Shown here one piece after another: positions 19,979-32,097 of a DNA stretch of 64,000 nucleotides (position 1 is its first letter; each line of letters opens with the position of its first letter). Both the position numbers and the translations under genes were made by a program. The notes beneath the pieces were generated by a model. That model searched no databases. It was not told where the DNA came from and worked only from the letters and a program-made list of their open reading frames with translations. The stretch comes from Symbiodinium natans (taxonomy: Eukaryota > Sar > Dinophyceae > Suessiales > Symbiodiniaceae), in the NCBI GenBank assembly GCA_905221605.1, contig CAJNDS010002328.1:1-64000 (forward strand), read 5' to 3'.

Positions 19979-21620
19979 CTTCGCCACCTCATTGTGACCA
20001 TGCCGTGCTGCGAGCAGCAGCGGCGTCCATCCGTGGAGGGCCGCATGCTCCTTTTAGCGTTCAGATGCCCTGCATTCTTCTAAAGGCCACATGCGTAGGA
20101 CGTTCACAAGAAGGGGAATTGCGATAAGAATGGGTGCACTGCATTTATTGCCATTTTGCGAGATCGATCGAGATCATGGTGAAAAGAACGCTCATCCCTG
20201 CCATTTCAGTGCTGAAACAACGCCCTCACAGAAACAGTCTGTCCACACCCCTGCCCCCCCCCCCCTCCCCCAATGGAAAGCTAAGGTTTTGCTTGGACGT
20301 ATCTCGTATCTCCGATCTGCTATGCCCGGCAGTGTGAGTGCTATTGAAGCATATGGAGCCTGGCCTATGCGCACGAACTTACACGCGCTCCTTGTCTGCT
20401 CGCATCTCACACAGCAGTCGGACCACTGGCGCATGGCCTGTCAGATCACGTGCCGCGCTCCATGTCTTCCTTATCCAGAATCCAGAATCCCCACCATCCC
20501 AGCATGGGCAAAACCCCTACATAAGCCCTTGAGGCCCTTCCGTTCAGTTCTGCTAGAAGCCAGCTTCGGGATGGCGCGCCCTCCCGGCAGGAGATGAGAA
20601 GCGGAGTGTAGCCGCCCGTCCTGCGATCAGGGACTTAGACAAGGTGAGTGATGATGGAGAAAAGGGCAGTGTTGGCAGAAGTGCCCTCTGAAGGCTGCCC
20701 CTACAATGTGGGAACACAGAATGCCCCACCCCCCCCCCCCATCTCGTCCTGGCTCTCTCCTTGTCTGCTCCGATCTCACAAAGAACCTAAGGCAGATGGT
20801 TTTTTGTCAGCTTGCAGGTCGAATCCTCTGTTTTCACCCCTGGAGTGGGGAACCAAACCCATTCTGATGCAAGTTGTGTCCTGTGCTTCGCCAAGGCACT
20901 CTTGCAGCTTCCACATGCCTGGGCTGGTGTGAGGTCTTTTCAATTTAAGGGGAGAAAAAGGACGATGAGAGTCTCTTTTGTTGGTCTGGATGCTTAACGA
21001 CTTTGTAAATAAAGCCCGCTGGATGCTCAGCAGCTCTAGCTTGATCTACGGGGACACTGTCGCAACACGAGTGACAACAGAGTTATGGCGAGCGGCCCTC
21101 TTTGGCAGGCGACAAAGAAAGGCGTGCGGCGATGAGGAGTAGTCTGCAAGCAGTCGAAGGGGTATTCAGTGAAGCTTCTCTAGAAATCCTCAGAGGTTTC
21201 GCCTAAATTGGCACAAGAAGCTTCAGCTGCAGTGCAGGTAGCCGCGTGCAAGACTAAAACGAAATTCAATTCATGAGCCCGGCAATCCAAGAAACCAGTG
21301 GCATAATTTGGAAGCATTGTGAGAAGCCGACAGTCTCAAGGTTCGCGCTGCCACGATGTAGCAGCCGCAGGACCTCCAAAATTCGGAGCATCTAGGGCTC
21401 GTGGGTGCCATGTCTGACAGAATCCCTGGCTCCAACCGATACGGGTCGCACCTGTTTGATGCTTGTCTGAGCCTAGACTCCTAGACCTCAAATTCTTCCA
21501 GCCGCTCAGCAGCTCCAGGCCACTCCCCACCAAGCAGGAAGAAAGTCATTCGCCATCATTCGCCTCTCCGTGGCCGGCGTGGGCTGCCATGATCAGCGGT
21601 GTCCAGCCGTGCTCATCGGC
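19979..21620 (-). CDS. Ankyrin-repeat protein exons (partial gene)
   Basis: Three separate minus-strand exons encode ankyrin-repeat cores. 21620-21564 reads ADEHGWTPLIMAAHAGHGE, about 20620-20580 contains GGYTPLLISCREG, and 20050-19979 reads ALHGWTPLLLAARHGHNEVA. Each has the TPL..A...GH consensus of the repeat. Splice sites fit the local style, for example GAG|GC and AAG|GC donors after an AAG|G acceptor. Ankyrin repeats mediate protein-protein contact. The exons lie directly upstream of the SGNH exons on the same strand, so they may belong to one fusion gene or to a neighbour. The first and last exons of the gene were not identified. Confidence 0.65.
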
Positions 21621-22122
21621 CTTGGATGTAATGCAATACAGCTTTCCTGACAAGTCGCCGACTCGCCCCTTCGCCCCCCGGAGGCCTTGTTGGGATCTGC
21701 AGGAGCGCTAAGTGCCTTCTCGACGCCGCGCAGGTCTCCACGTCGAGAAGCCTCCTGAGGTGCCATCGGGCCGAACGCGCCGAGGAAAACCGCGGCGCAA
21801 AGTTCAGAAAAGCGCTAGACAGACTGGCGACAGCGCATCTTCCGATAGGGCAGATGTACAGTTCGAAAAAGTTCAAGACAGCTTTGGAACTTCAGAGTCT
21901 TCCGGAGCTGATATTATGTGCTTGACACATGGCCGGTTGCATCGCAACGGGGGGTTGAGGGTTTAATGAAAAAGCCCCCCCCACTTTCATCTCCCAGGAG
22001 GCCTTGGCTATCTTTCACTACAAGGGTCGGAAGGCTCAGATCTGCTCAGGCGGCATTCAACAGGTGCCATAGTAATATATAATAATGATAATAGTAATAA
22101 TCATAATAATAACAATAAAATG

Positions 22123-22155
<33 letters not shown>

Positions 22156-23690
22156 TGTATATGTATAAGTAGAATCTGGTGTATGCTTCTAATTTCATTC
22201 ACCTGGTCACCCGGGCCCATTTTTCTCTCTCTCCAGTACTGTAGTGTTCTAAACATGACATCCGGAAGCCGCCTGTAACGCCGGGGCCACTTCGGGATGG
22301 AAGGAATCCACCACCAGTGTGAGACCTGCGGGATCTGAGGCTTTCCTTCGATTCCTAGGTGATGTCTTCTTTATAGCTGGTGGCTACGATGATTGTGTAT
22401 ACATATATATAGATACACTGATGATCATGCTGATAGTCCATTGCTCATGTCGTTGCTCGGACTCGTCACGTTTCCTGTGCCTGGTTTGTCTACGGCCAAA
22501 CAGTGGCATCACAAGAGCAGCAGGGAAGCACCACAGCAACACACTGCGCACAAACCACAAACCCGATAGCTCGGCTCGTTCTTGGGGGTTACTACACGGA
22601 ATTCCATAGGGAACCGACAAAAAATCATGGAACTCCACAGAAAAGGCTCTGCGATGCGCAGCTTGGGTCGCAACTGATGGGCTGAGGCAGCGAGGAGAGA
22701 ACATCCTCAATTCCAGGGTACGCATCAAACTTCTGAACACTCGGCTCAGGTGTCCTTGTGAGGGGTAGTATAGCCTGTAGCAGAACGGCCGTATGGTACA
22801 GTTTGCACTCTCTCTGCACAAAGCCGGAATGTAAGGCCGAATCATGTAAATCGATGGAACCCTTTAGAACCCATCCATCGGCCATGGCTCGGTGGTCTGG
22901 AGGAGCGCGTGATCCAGCATTACCTCCCGGGGGTGTCTCACTAGCTCTGCTTCCCATGTGCTGCACGGTAGATTCCCGGTAGCGGAAGTGGCATCAGGTG
23001 GTAAACAGATTTTGCCGCCGCCAATAGATTCTACAGGCGTGCGAAGGCATCTTGCACTTGGAAAGCAACCCCTCTGACGGTACCCTTCTCCGTCGTGGGA
23101 TGCTCACTTCGTTACGGCATCCTGACTAGCTTGTGCCACACTTTCTGCATTGAAATTAAAGGTTGTTCAGTACCCCTTGAAGGCAAATCGAACCAATGCG
23201 ACGGAAACAACCAATAGGAGACCGACCCCCTGAAGCTCCTTCTGGCAGAAATATGGCGCATCGCACAGCTCGTGGAGAAGCAGCTTCCTGCAGTTTTGGA
23301 GGAAAGTACCATGTGTATACCTGCCGTCATGTTCGATTGTCTTCGTAGGTATTCGCAGCAGGTGCTTGACAATTCTTTTCATCGAGTTCGGGGTGCAAGA
23401 GCTATACTCGTGAGCTGGGCTAGGTCTAGGTGCGATGCCTTTTTTGCCCCTCCGGTTTGGGAAGTACATAGGGTGCCCGCCAGGCCAAACTCGACTCACC
23501 AACACACGTGTTCGCAACCTGCACAAAAGGAAAAAACAAATCCCCGAGATCTGAGGCCGAGAGACAGTTCATGTATTGTAGCTTCTGGAGCGACAGCCAG
23601 TTCTAGGGGCTCTCCAGTGAGACGGAGGACCCGGACCTGGTCAGCTGCTGGGTGCCAGGGCTGTGTAGGGTTTAGGGGTCTTCTTTTTTG
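21621..23690. other. No recognisable gene apart from simple repeats
   Basis: The longest ORF (22845-22384, minus) shows no domain. The TAA-type microsatellite is listed separately. Confidence 0.5.
22071..22165. repeat. (TAA)n-type microsatellite
   Basis: Imperfect then perfect AAT/TAA trinucleotide repeats, ending in a short TATG-rich tail. Confidence 0.9.
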
Positions 23691-23920
23691 CAGGGTTTAG
23701 GGTTTAGGGTATTTAGGGTTTAGGGTTTAATTAGGTTTTAGGGTTTAGGGTTCAGGGTGTAAGGGTTAAGGGTTTAGGGTAGCAACTGAGCGCGACCGCA
23801 CTGTGAACCAGCACATCATCGGGACCAGAGTCTTTTTGTTTTGCCACCCGCATTTAGGGTTTAGGGCCTACGGGTTTAGAGTTTTTTTAAGGGTCTAGGG
23901 TTATTAGGGTCCGACATCGG
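23691..23920. repeat. Interstitial telomere-like TTTAGGG repeats
   Basis: Degenerate TTTAGGG units at about 23691-23780 and again at 23853-23920. TTTAGGG is the plant-type telomere unit also reported for dinoflagellates. Units are interrupted, so this is an internal relic or inserted tract and not a chromosome end. Confidence 0.85.
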
Positions 23921-24130
23921 TCGTACTCGACCCAAAGCCTTAGTTTAACCCCGCGAGCTTTGCCAGGAACTCGACTGCCCAACAGCCCTCCCGTCCCCAA
24001 AGCCTTACGAAAGAAAAAATAGAGGGGGCCTTGGCTATACGCAAGCTTCAGCAAGCTTCACGGGCGTTCTTCGAACCTGCAAATAGCTGCCTGGGGCTCA
24101 GCTCAGGATAAAATAATAGTATATTATACA

Positions 24131-24222
24131 TTGGGATGTTCCCCCTTATGCTAACAGCCCTTAATGGGGATTCTAATACCCCCTGTATCTCCCTGTTAGT
24201 ATTCAGGGAATATACCAAATTA
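24131..24222. repeat. Decayed second copy of the foldback element
   Basis: The left arm repeats TTGGGATGTTCCCCCTTAT and CTAACAGCCCTTA. The right side (CCCTGTTAGTATTC...) is only a rough reverse complement, so this copy has lost much of its hairpin. Confidence 0.6.
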
Positions 24223-26683
24223 TAAAGTGTTCATTGGAGAGCCTGCAGGGCATCCATTGTCATCTTCGTCGCGCGGCGGGGAACATGGCATTGCTAAGCA
24301 ATGGTCATTGACCTTCGACGCGTTCCCACACACGCACACGCAGAATGATCTCAAATGCGATGACTTGTTGGAGTACAGGGCTGTGTATTCCATCGCGTTA
24401 CAAATTTGGTGACATGGCACCCTTGCGGAAAAACTTCCCAGGGTCAACTGGGTTTTCAGGTTCCTGCTCCATGCCAGATCTGCTGCCATAACATGCTCTT
24501 AGGGCCTAAAACTGCCGGCCCTCAGACCCAAGCACTGCCACCCCTGCCGTATGCGGGCATGCGCGCCAGCACATTAGGGTGCAGCAGTCTCCCGAACAAA
24601 ACTAAGCTTACAAGACCCTGAGCTGATTTTTGGCAAATTAGTAGACAGTAGACAGTTTGAACAGCACAAGTTCCGGGGAGCAGCTACAAACGTCACGTCC
24701 CCACAACTTCATGAGCGAAGCACACCAGACTGATCTTTTGACGAAGGCGCCCACTTTGTGCAAGCCTCGCGTTTATGCAGGGCGCGAGCCGGGCCGCTTC
24801 TGCTTTTCTGCTGAAATTCTAGCTCAGATTCACCAAACCTACAATCCACCCGTGCTGCAAACTTGACTCATCCTTTTGAAAATCAGAAAGCAGCTTCTGC
24901 TTCAGCTGTCAGAGCAAGTTCCGAAAATTCTCTGAAAAAAAAAGGTTGCTGCATGCGTCCCTTCGAGACTTGCACGCATGTGCAAACAAGTTTGCTGTAT
25001 CACGCTGGCCCGCACAGGAGGGGTCGGCGGGGAGGGGGGGTGCCCATGCCAACAGTCGTCCATCGACAGAACAGCAATGGCAAACCTTTCTCATGAAAGC
25101 TGTCGTCTGCCGAAGAGGGTTCAGGGTCAAGAGCGTCTGTGGAAGAAGAGGGGCACTGCTTGGATGTTGAAGCTAACAGGAGTGCCGAGAGCTTTGGGCA
25201 CTCCTGTGCAAAGCCGACCATGTCAGCTGGTCTGGAAAATATCTGAGCTGAGCAACGGCATTTGGACCCCCACCGTCTCAGGACCCTTGGGAGGAATAGC
25301 TCGCGCATCTTGAAAGTGTTTGGTCGGGTTTTTGTGGGGGTGTCTTTGTCGGGACTGGGCAGCAGGATGGCTGGCTGCCACCCGTACCGGAATCAAGCCG
25401 ATCTCACTGCAGAAGTTGGACCTCTCACTTCCCGCGGTTTAAATCTCCAGGCGTGTAGCGCTCGCACCTGAAGATCTGGGGGAATATTCTTTAATATATA
25501 TATATATATGTATATATATATAGAGATATCTACATATATATATATATACCTACAAATCTGAGCTAGAAAAGAAGCACAAAGCTCATCCTGGATTCCCCAT
25601 ACGCTCATGACAGGCCAGCGAATCCCTGAGGACCCCGGCGCCGGCCGCTTACTGGAGGCCTTGGGAAGATAAGGGGGTTTCCAAAAGTTTAGGGTTTAGG
25701 GTTTAGGGGTACCCTTTTGTTGTGTTCCTTCAAAAGGATCATCGTATTTTGGAGTGTGCAAGAGGGGCTTCTCCTGAAATTAAAGTCAGAAGGGGCTGGC
25801 GCTGCGACTCTGCTTGCATCGCTAAAGTACGTGGCCATCGGCAGCAGCAATTGCTGGGATTTTGCAGGGACAGGATTTGGGTGTGAGGAATCGGGAATCC
25901 ACATCTCTGAGCCCTGGATTCGCAGAGTTGTAAGATACAGGATCTCACAACGTGCACATGAATGTCCAAGGAGGGATCTCAAACATTTCCATCGCCGGGC
26001 TCATGGCGAAGAGCGACTCTGCGCCACGGCAAGACGCATGGCTCCCAAACGAGCAGCCTCCTTTCGTGCGGGATTGCAGTCAATATCATGTCAGTTGACA
26101 GGGCTGGCCAAAACCTGCCCAAACAACTGCACGTTTGTGGATGCAACCGCTCTCGTAGAGTTTTTTGCACTGGCTTTAATAAAGGTAGGGTCGATAATCA
26201 CAAACTTTATTGAACATATTATAAGGTGTTAAAGACTTGAGTCCCCCCCCCCCCCCCCCCCGCCCAAAAAAAAAAAATAAAAAAATAAAATAAATAAATG
26301 TTTGGGGGCTCCGGGGCATTTCTTTCTGGAGGGTCCCAGATTTGTTTGGGGGGAGTGGGGGCTCCTACCTATTTATTGGGAAGGGGTCATTTTAGAAGGG
26401 ATTGTTAGTGTGCGAACGCAAGCCGCATTGAGACACTGAGACATTCTCGACGCAGCCGCCCCCCAAAACATGGTAAAGCAAAGTAATCATTGCAGCTCCG
26501 ACCTGCTCCTTTTGCGGCATCTTGCTGGTGTCCGCGAGGGTCGTGGACAGATACGGGCTGCCTTAGCCCAGCTGGAGGTGTTTCGAGCATTTTTTCAGTG
26601 TCGAAATACAGCCTCTCTTCGGATCTCCACCAAGCGCTGTGCTCACAGGAATGGCAGGCCGAAGCTGGTTGGCGGTCGGCGGT
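24223..26683. other. No recognisable gene; simple repeats
   Basis: Holds a TA-rich microsatellite (25493-25549), a short TTTAGGG tract (25687-25708) and a C19 run followed by an A-rich stretch (26243-26300). Short ORFs on both strands have no recognisable product. Confidence 0.5.
25687..25708 (+). repeat. Short interstitial TTTAGGG tract
   Basis: Three TTTAGGG units in the forward orientation. Confidence 0.85.
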
Positions 26684-26893
26684 CCTGGCGGGCCTGGCTG
26701 CCCTGGTGGCGGTCCCGGCCCTGGCTGCCCTGGTGGCGGTCCCGGCTGCCCTGGTGGCGGTCCCGGCTGCCCTGGCGGCGGTCCCGGCTGCCCTGGTGGC
26801 AGTCCCGACTGCCCTGGCGGTGGTCCTGGCTGCCCTGGTGGCGGTCCTGGCTGCCCTGGCCCTGAGGGCGGTCCCGGCTGCCCTGGCGGTCCT
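26681..26893. repeat. 21-bp minisatellite, GC-rich
   Basis: About nine imperfect copies of a 21-bp unit related to GGTCCCGGCTGCCCTGGTGGC. Because 21 is a multiple of three, all frames repeat as heptapeptides. The minus frame (ORF 27102-26563) reads GPPPGQP repeats and the plus frame GCPGGGP repeats. The minus version resembles proline-rich low-complexity tails but has no collagen Gly-X-Y period. I treat it as a repeat that may or may not be translated. Confidence 0.88.
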
Positions 26894-29023
26894 TTCAGGC
26901 ATACAAAGTTTCGTGAAGCAAACCGAAACATGGCAGACGCAGGTCTCACTAGAAGCTGCGTTCCGGAATGTGCTGGAAGTCCTCTGGCAACCCATTGAGG
27001 TGCTGCCACTGGAGCAGCGAGTTGTCGGGGCTGAGAGCCAGACCTGTAAGGTCTGACATGCGTCAGAATTCTGTCCGACTTCCCCTGGGTAACAAACGAC
27101 AAAATACTCTACCGTTAAAAGGCACAGCCGAGCGTGGAGCGCACCCCTGCTACTCTTTGCAGAAATTTCTTTAAGCTGCACGTGCGCAAAAGGCACACTG
27201 GTAGCTTTGGAAGCTCACATAGCCGACCTATGATTTTGAATGCCCTTCAAGACTCTACCCACCACAATTGCGCTGTGCATCAGTTGGTGAGATTTCGCAC
27301 TGTGCAGTCTTTCGGTTAAGTTTCTGGTTGCTCGATTACCTCGACGCCGGGCTCTCTGTCGCGCACGTTGCTTTGCTCGGGCCCGCATTTACCCAGGACC
27401 AGGCCCAAGGAAGAATGACCCAAATACTCTAAACCGAAACCCAGCTTTTCTAGAAAAGTATTGTGATACACTAATTCATGAAGGGCTGAGAGCTCGCCTG
27501 AGGCAGACCCGCTGCGGGCTGATGGTCCTCACCGCCAAGGGAGGCCCTGCCAGACACTCGTTCAGCGAGGTTTGGGAAGACTTGCCGCTGGGCTACGCCC
27601 GCGCCTTGCAGCGCCACTGGCCGAGGAACCTGCCAGCATTTTGGGGAATGCCGAGCCATTGCCAGGGGAGCTAAGTGCACATGCCACAATCCATCCTGGG
27701 CCTGGTATGCAGTGTTGGGTCGCCTCAGCCAAGCACAATGCCGAAGTGCATGGGGCGGTTGAGCTAAGTTACGGGCACATCTTTTGTTGGGGATGACATG
27801 GCGGCCCACGCGTGCATAAAATTTCCCTCGGTGTGGATGTGGGTCCCGTGGCGCGGGTCAGCTGGGTTTGAAGGCATGTCTTTAGCCTTTTTAAGGTTGC
27901 GGCTTGGGGTTTTTGGCATTCGGGTTTCGAGGTCTTTAAGCTCAAGGCCTATAATATACCCATATTATGGGTTGAAAGGTCATGGCTTTGACATGACCCC
28001 GGCGCCAAACCCGTGATGAAAGAGGCGCGTGCGGGCGCCCCCCCCCCCCCCCCTTCTTCCTCGATTTGCCGCGGCATGGGCGGCAGCCCGCCCATGGGCG
28101 AAGCCCCTGAAAAATATTACAGAGTAAAGGCAATAACAGAAATCGGAGCCGTGGCATGCCCCACCACTGCTATCGAAGTGGCCGAGCCGGATCCGGGTTC
28201 ATTCCTGCGGGCGGAAAGGCTTGCTGTGCTTTTTTCCTCCCCCCCTGTCCCTCGCCCAATCACCGCCCGGACGGCAAAGTGACGCCCCGCCTGGCAAAGG
28301 AAACACGAGCGATCCGCGCGGTGACATCATCGCCTGTGTCGGGACATTCGGGACAGAGCTGCGGATTCATCCAAGGTCATGTCTGTTCGTTGTGATGGTA
28401 CAGCCTAATTATGCTGGTTCAGCTTCAGGCCAACACCCGAACCATGGGGCGCGGTACAAAGAATTGATCACACGTGCAAAGTGCCACAAACACAGTACTA
28501 GCAAGTGCTCTTTGACACGGGCGTTGCAAGTATTGAACAATCAATCGAACCACCCTTGAGATGCTGAGTACCGGTGGTCCTGAGCTGGTGAAGTTGCAAG
28601 TCGAGGAGACGCTTCCTTGATTCCAACGCGTTGTCACGTTTGCAGGGGGAGGGGGGGGGGGTTGAAACTTGTCATGTTTGCTTGTTGCGCAATGCTGGCT
28701 TGAGAGTTCCTCTCTCTCTTGGCGCACTTCTACTTAGAGAGTGTGGAAAATCCCGGTATCCGAACCCCAAGCACTTCAGCACGTCAGAGTCTCGGTTAAA
28801 CACAAACAAAGCTGCATAGAGAAGATTTTAACGTCTTTGGCAGTTGAATGCCGCCGGGCAGCCCAAGGATTGCTGACCGGGCTTGGCCCCGCAGTCAACT
28901 CCTCCTCCAGGTTCGAGAAGTTTTGGGCTGAACTCTGTTCAGGCATTGGCATTTTCTCCCTTTTTCTAACAGTCCTCAGTTGGGATTATAGTACCCCCCC
29001 CCCCCCCCCCGCACTATAGTCTT
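26894..29023. other. No recognisable gene; C runs
   Basis: C16 at 28038-28053, a G run near 28650 and C17 at 28994-29010. A remnant related to the foldback family (CTAACAGTCCTCAG...GGGATTATAGTA) starts near 28970. No domain recognised in the ORFs. Confidence 0.45.
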
Positions 29024-29177
29024 TATAGTACATTGCGACATACCGTATTATGCTGTCAGCTTGCTCATCGAAAGGGTTCGCCTTGTACACGGGTTTTTTT
29101 GCGCTTGGCGGAAAGGCCCCATCACCAGCCTGTACTTCAACAGTAGAGGTCGTGGTGGGAGTGTTGTCCTTCAGATC
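29024..29177 (-). CDS. Candidate coding exon, unknown product
   Basis: After a CTCTCAG|G acceptor the minus frame is open with protein-like composition, e.g. KKPVYKANPFDEQADSIIRY. A G-rich stretch follows where an intron could start. I do not recognise the family. It is listed because its acceptor and composition resemble the confirmed exons elsewhere in the window. Confidence 0.3.
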
Positions 29178-30949
29178 CTGAGAGAACAAGCAGGTCAAAC
29201 TTCGTGACGTTTCTAGATGAGGCTTCTGGCAAAACAAAAAACACTCCCCCCTCCTGCCCCACCGCTCATGCTTCGGAGTTGTTTCCTGGTTTTGTAGCAG
29301 CTCTCAGGATCTCAGCTACAAGAAAGAAACCAAAGCCCGCCAAGTTACCTAAGTGTCTGGTAACTCGCCTGGAAATGCTTATTTGGCAGTCAAGGATCCG
29401 CTGGGCCCTTGTTCTTTGCGAGCATGTCTTCCTCCGATGCCTCTGTGGCATCGATCCCTAAACTACCAAAAATTGGTTCTAAACTCTACAATGCCTTCCA
29501 GCATTGAATGATGCACTGATACAGAGACATGTTTGCCGACAGATGGCCCGGCATGAAAACAACATGCTGCCAAGAATCTATGGAATCGTTCAAGTCTGGT
29601 GTCTGGGTGTTCTTCTCGGACTCGCACGGGGCCTCAAGCAGGCTTCGGGCCTTCCAACCCCCTCTGGCCATGAAGTGCAGGTCTAAATTCGCCTAGGGCC
29701 CTCCCAGGCGCTTCTCTGAGTCTCGCGACTTGTGCCCACTCAGGCAAACATCAGCAGAACTCATTTGTCACGTTGAAAGACCCAAGCCTATCCAAACCGC
29801 ATAGGCCTAACTTGCATGAGGTTTGCCAACATCTTGCTGCTCAAGACTCCTCGCAATAGCTGGCAACGCGCGCAGGAGTTCCATCATCAACCTGTACCAG
29901 CATCGGCCAACATCAAAAACACTTGTTTAACGTTCTATGACCCCTGAGACGAAGGCCAGAAGCCTCAACTGAGCTGCAAGCCTGAAAGTCATTCCGTGCA
30001 GCTTTCAAAATCCGTCGGAAGGATTCACGATGATTTATGGCGCCGTGTACTGGTCTGCCAAGGACACGATGGAGCTACTGGTGCAGCTTTCGCTGATCCA
30101 AAGTCCGAGTCCAACCAGAAAGCTCATCGTAGCTGTTTGTGCTTTTTGTGTTTGGTGAGGGACTTGATGTGCTGTCGCTTCGTCAAAAAGCGCATGTGTG
30201 TGGATGTAGGCCAATGCGGGTGATCATGTCTAAAACAAGAAACATGCGTTTACTTTACTTTGGCACATCCTGCATCATGTCATGTTTTGCAACATTTATG
30301 TAACATAACATGCCAATTCCCCCCCCCCCCCCACCCACCCTCCACAAACAAGCTATCCGCCGTTTGGAAGGAACTGCACCTGTGAGACCAGACAGCACCT
30401 TGAAGCAGTCCCCAAGACGTTGCCTGCAGTTGCGTGCTGGCCAGCGATTGAGCTTCCTCCTCCAGGATCGACCTTGACTCGCTCGCGTTCAGTGGAGACC
30501 TGGAAGGGTGCAAAGCAGAGTTTCGGGTTTGCGGCGATGGGAAGCCGCTTCTGGCGGTCTATGCGAGATCGCTGTCCAACGTAGACTGGATGGCACGCTA
30601 CGCTGGTACTGCATGCTCGACATGTTCATGCTGAATTCTCCGCAAGCGTTGCTGCCACCTGCAATGATATTTCCGAATCCTGTTGCGTGCCTACTGTACG
30701 CCCTTGCAGCCTCTGCAAGATGGATCGCATGGACGTTGGAGAGACAGCGTCCTGCATGGCTGCGCATTCGCAAGCACCGCCCGCTCTCACATTGGGCAGA
30801 GCAATGCAGCAAGGCACCCGGTTTTTCTCAGCGTCGTACCCAAGCCTTTGAGCAAGTCCGGGCTCTAAGTGGCTCCAATGTGGCTCCAGGCGAATTGCAA
30901 TCGGTCTATTGCGATCTGCGGAAATTCCGAGATCAAGACCGTGCCCAAG
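29178..30949. other. No recognisable gene
   Basis: Short ORFs and a C14 run (30319-30332). A plus-strand ORF from 30508 to 31239 mostly shadows sequence antisense to the enolase copy. Confidence 0.45.
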
Positions 30950-31926
30950 CTTCACTGGGAAGAACTATACCCTCCTCCCCGAAACCCACGGTCAGGTCAG
31001 CTGTTAAGGTGTCCTCGATCTCTCCCGAGCCGTGCGACACAAAGACTCCCTACTTGCTACCGGCAGAGCTTCCATGCGGCGACGGACTCCCGCACTCAGC
31101 TAATCTGGTTTACTTTGAGGGGCATGGCATTGGTGGTCTTCTTGTCCGAGCCCATCTGCACACGCCTGAAATTGGTGCAGCAGATGTCATCCCCAACAAT
31201 TTCCAACTTGCCGCCCACCAGCGCTGCGGGCCGGGGTAGGTGTCGCAGAAGCGCTTGTAGGTGGCCACCACCTCCTCCCTGGGTCTTCATGTTCTCCGGC
31301 TTAGGGCTGGTGTCTTGACATCCGTGTCATACTTCTGCTCTGCATCTTTCCGGGGCTCCAGAACTCCGAAGATGTTAGGATCTTGCCTTCATGGCCCACC
31401 TGGCTGATCGCTCCCAGGAGAAGCTTGATGCCCTCTTCCGGATCGCTCTAGGTCTCTCCGAGCCCAGTTGCCAGTTTCATGGCTTCAGCAGACGTCTTGC
31501 ATTAACACCACCTTGTAAACATCAGAGGCTTGCACCTAGGACAGTGTTCGCTCCGAACGCCTGTTCTGAGTGTGCCATCCAGGTCGATCATGATACTATC
31601 ATGATGGTTTCGATGGCCTGCTGATCAGTTGGGTCCTTTCCGACGAGGTCAGGTGCAATCTTCGGCTTCACGTGTACGCTGCCTTGGAGACGCCTTTGCC
31701 CCTGCTCGCGAAGCTCACAGGCCTCATTCTCGCCAGTGGAGGCTGCGCTGGGCACAGCAGCGCGAAAGGGGTGATCACCACCTGAACAGTTGGGTGGCCC
31801 AGGGACTCGAAGATCTAGTGCGCACGCACCTTCTGGATCGACATGGGCACCGCGATTGACTGTGCAACGCAAAGGAAAGTCAGATAGATGTAAGCCCGAA
31901 TGCTTGAGCCACCACAATGTAATTCG
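30950..31926 (-). pseudogene. ENO: Enolase pseudogene, apparently a processed retrocopy
   Basis: Enolase segments follow in order on the minus strand. They are MSIQKVRAH from 31844, the PTV strand, FRAAVPSAASTGENEACEL, KIAPDLVGKDPTDQ, then EGIKLLLGAISQVGHEGKI, SSEF, YDTDVKTP, KLEIVGDD, PLKVNQIS and FVSHGSGEIEDTLTADLTVG (about 31040). A TAG at 31817-31815 replaces the expected Gln codon, there are several frame changes, and about 100-130 residues are missing between 31590 and 31440. The catalytic SHRSG is changed to SHGSG and the C-terminus is lost. The Asp pair of VGDD and the Lys of LKVNQ remain. Segments adjoin without introns, unlike other genes here, and a sequence resembling the dinoflagellate spliced leader ends at 31903. 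It cannot make enolase. Confidence 0.88.
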
Positions 31927-32052
31927 AGAAGGTGTAAGGCCAAGCGCAGTGGAGACTTCATGCCTTCCTCCTCAAGTCTTGCATGACCCTGCCTCCAAAT
32001 CCGAGCTCAAGTCGATGCTGACCGAGACCGCGCCGCCCCTGAAGCTCATCGC

Positions 32053-32097
32053 GACTCTTGGACTCTTGGACTCTTGGACTCTTGGACTCTTGGACTC
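32053..32097. repeat. 8-bp tandem repeat GACTCTTG
   Basis: About five and a half perfect copies of GACTCTTG, followed shortly by a (GC)n stretch. Confidence 0.92.

Noticed and set aside
26563-27102. Collagen-like protein from the GPPPGQP ORF
   Set aside because: The period is seven residues with no continuous Gly-X-Y, and it is fully explained by the 21-bp minisatellite.
29996-30130. Plus-strand segment resembling one ankyrin repeat (GAVYWSAKDTMELLVQL)
   Set aside because: The TPL..A consensus is missing, only one unit is seen and the strand is opposite to all other genes. Too weak to annotate.
30508-31239. 243-codon plus-strand ORF
   Set aside because: Its right part is antisense to the enolase relic and the protein has no domain; it appears to be a chance ORF.
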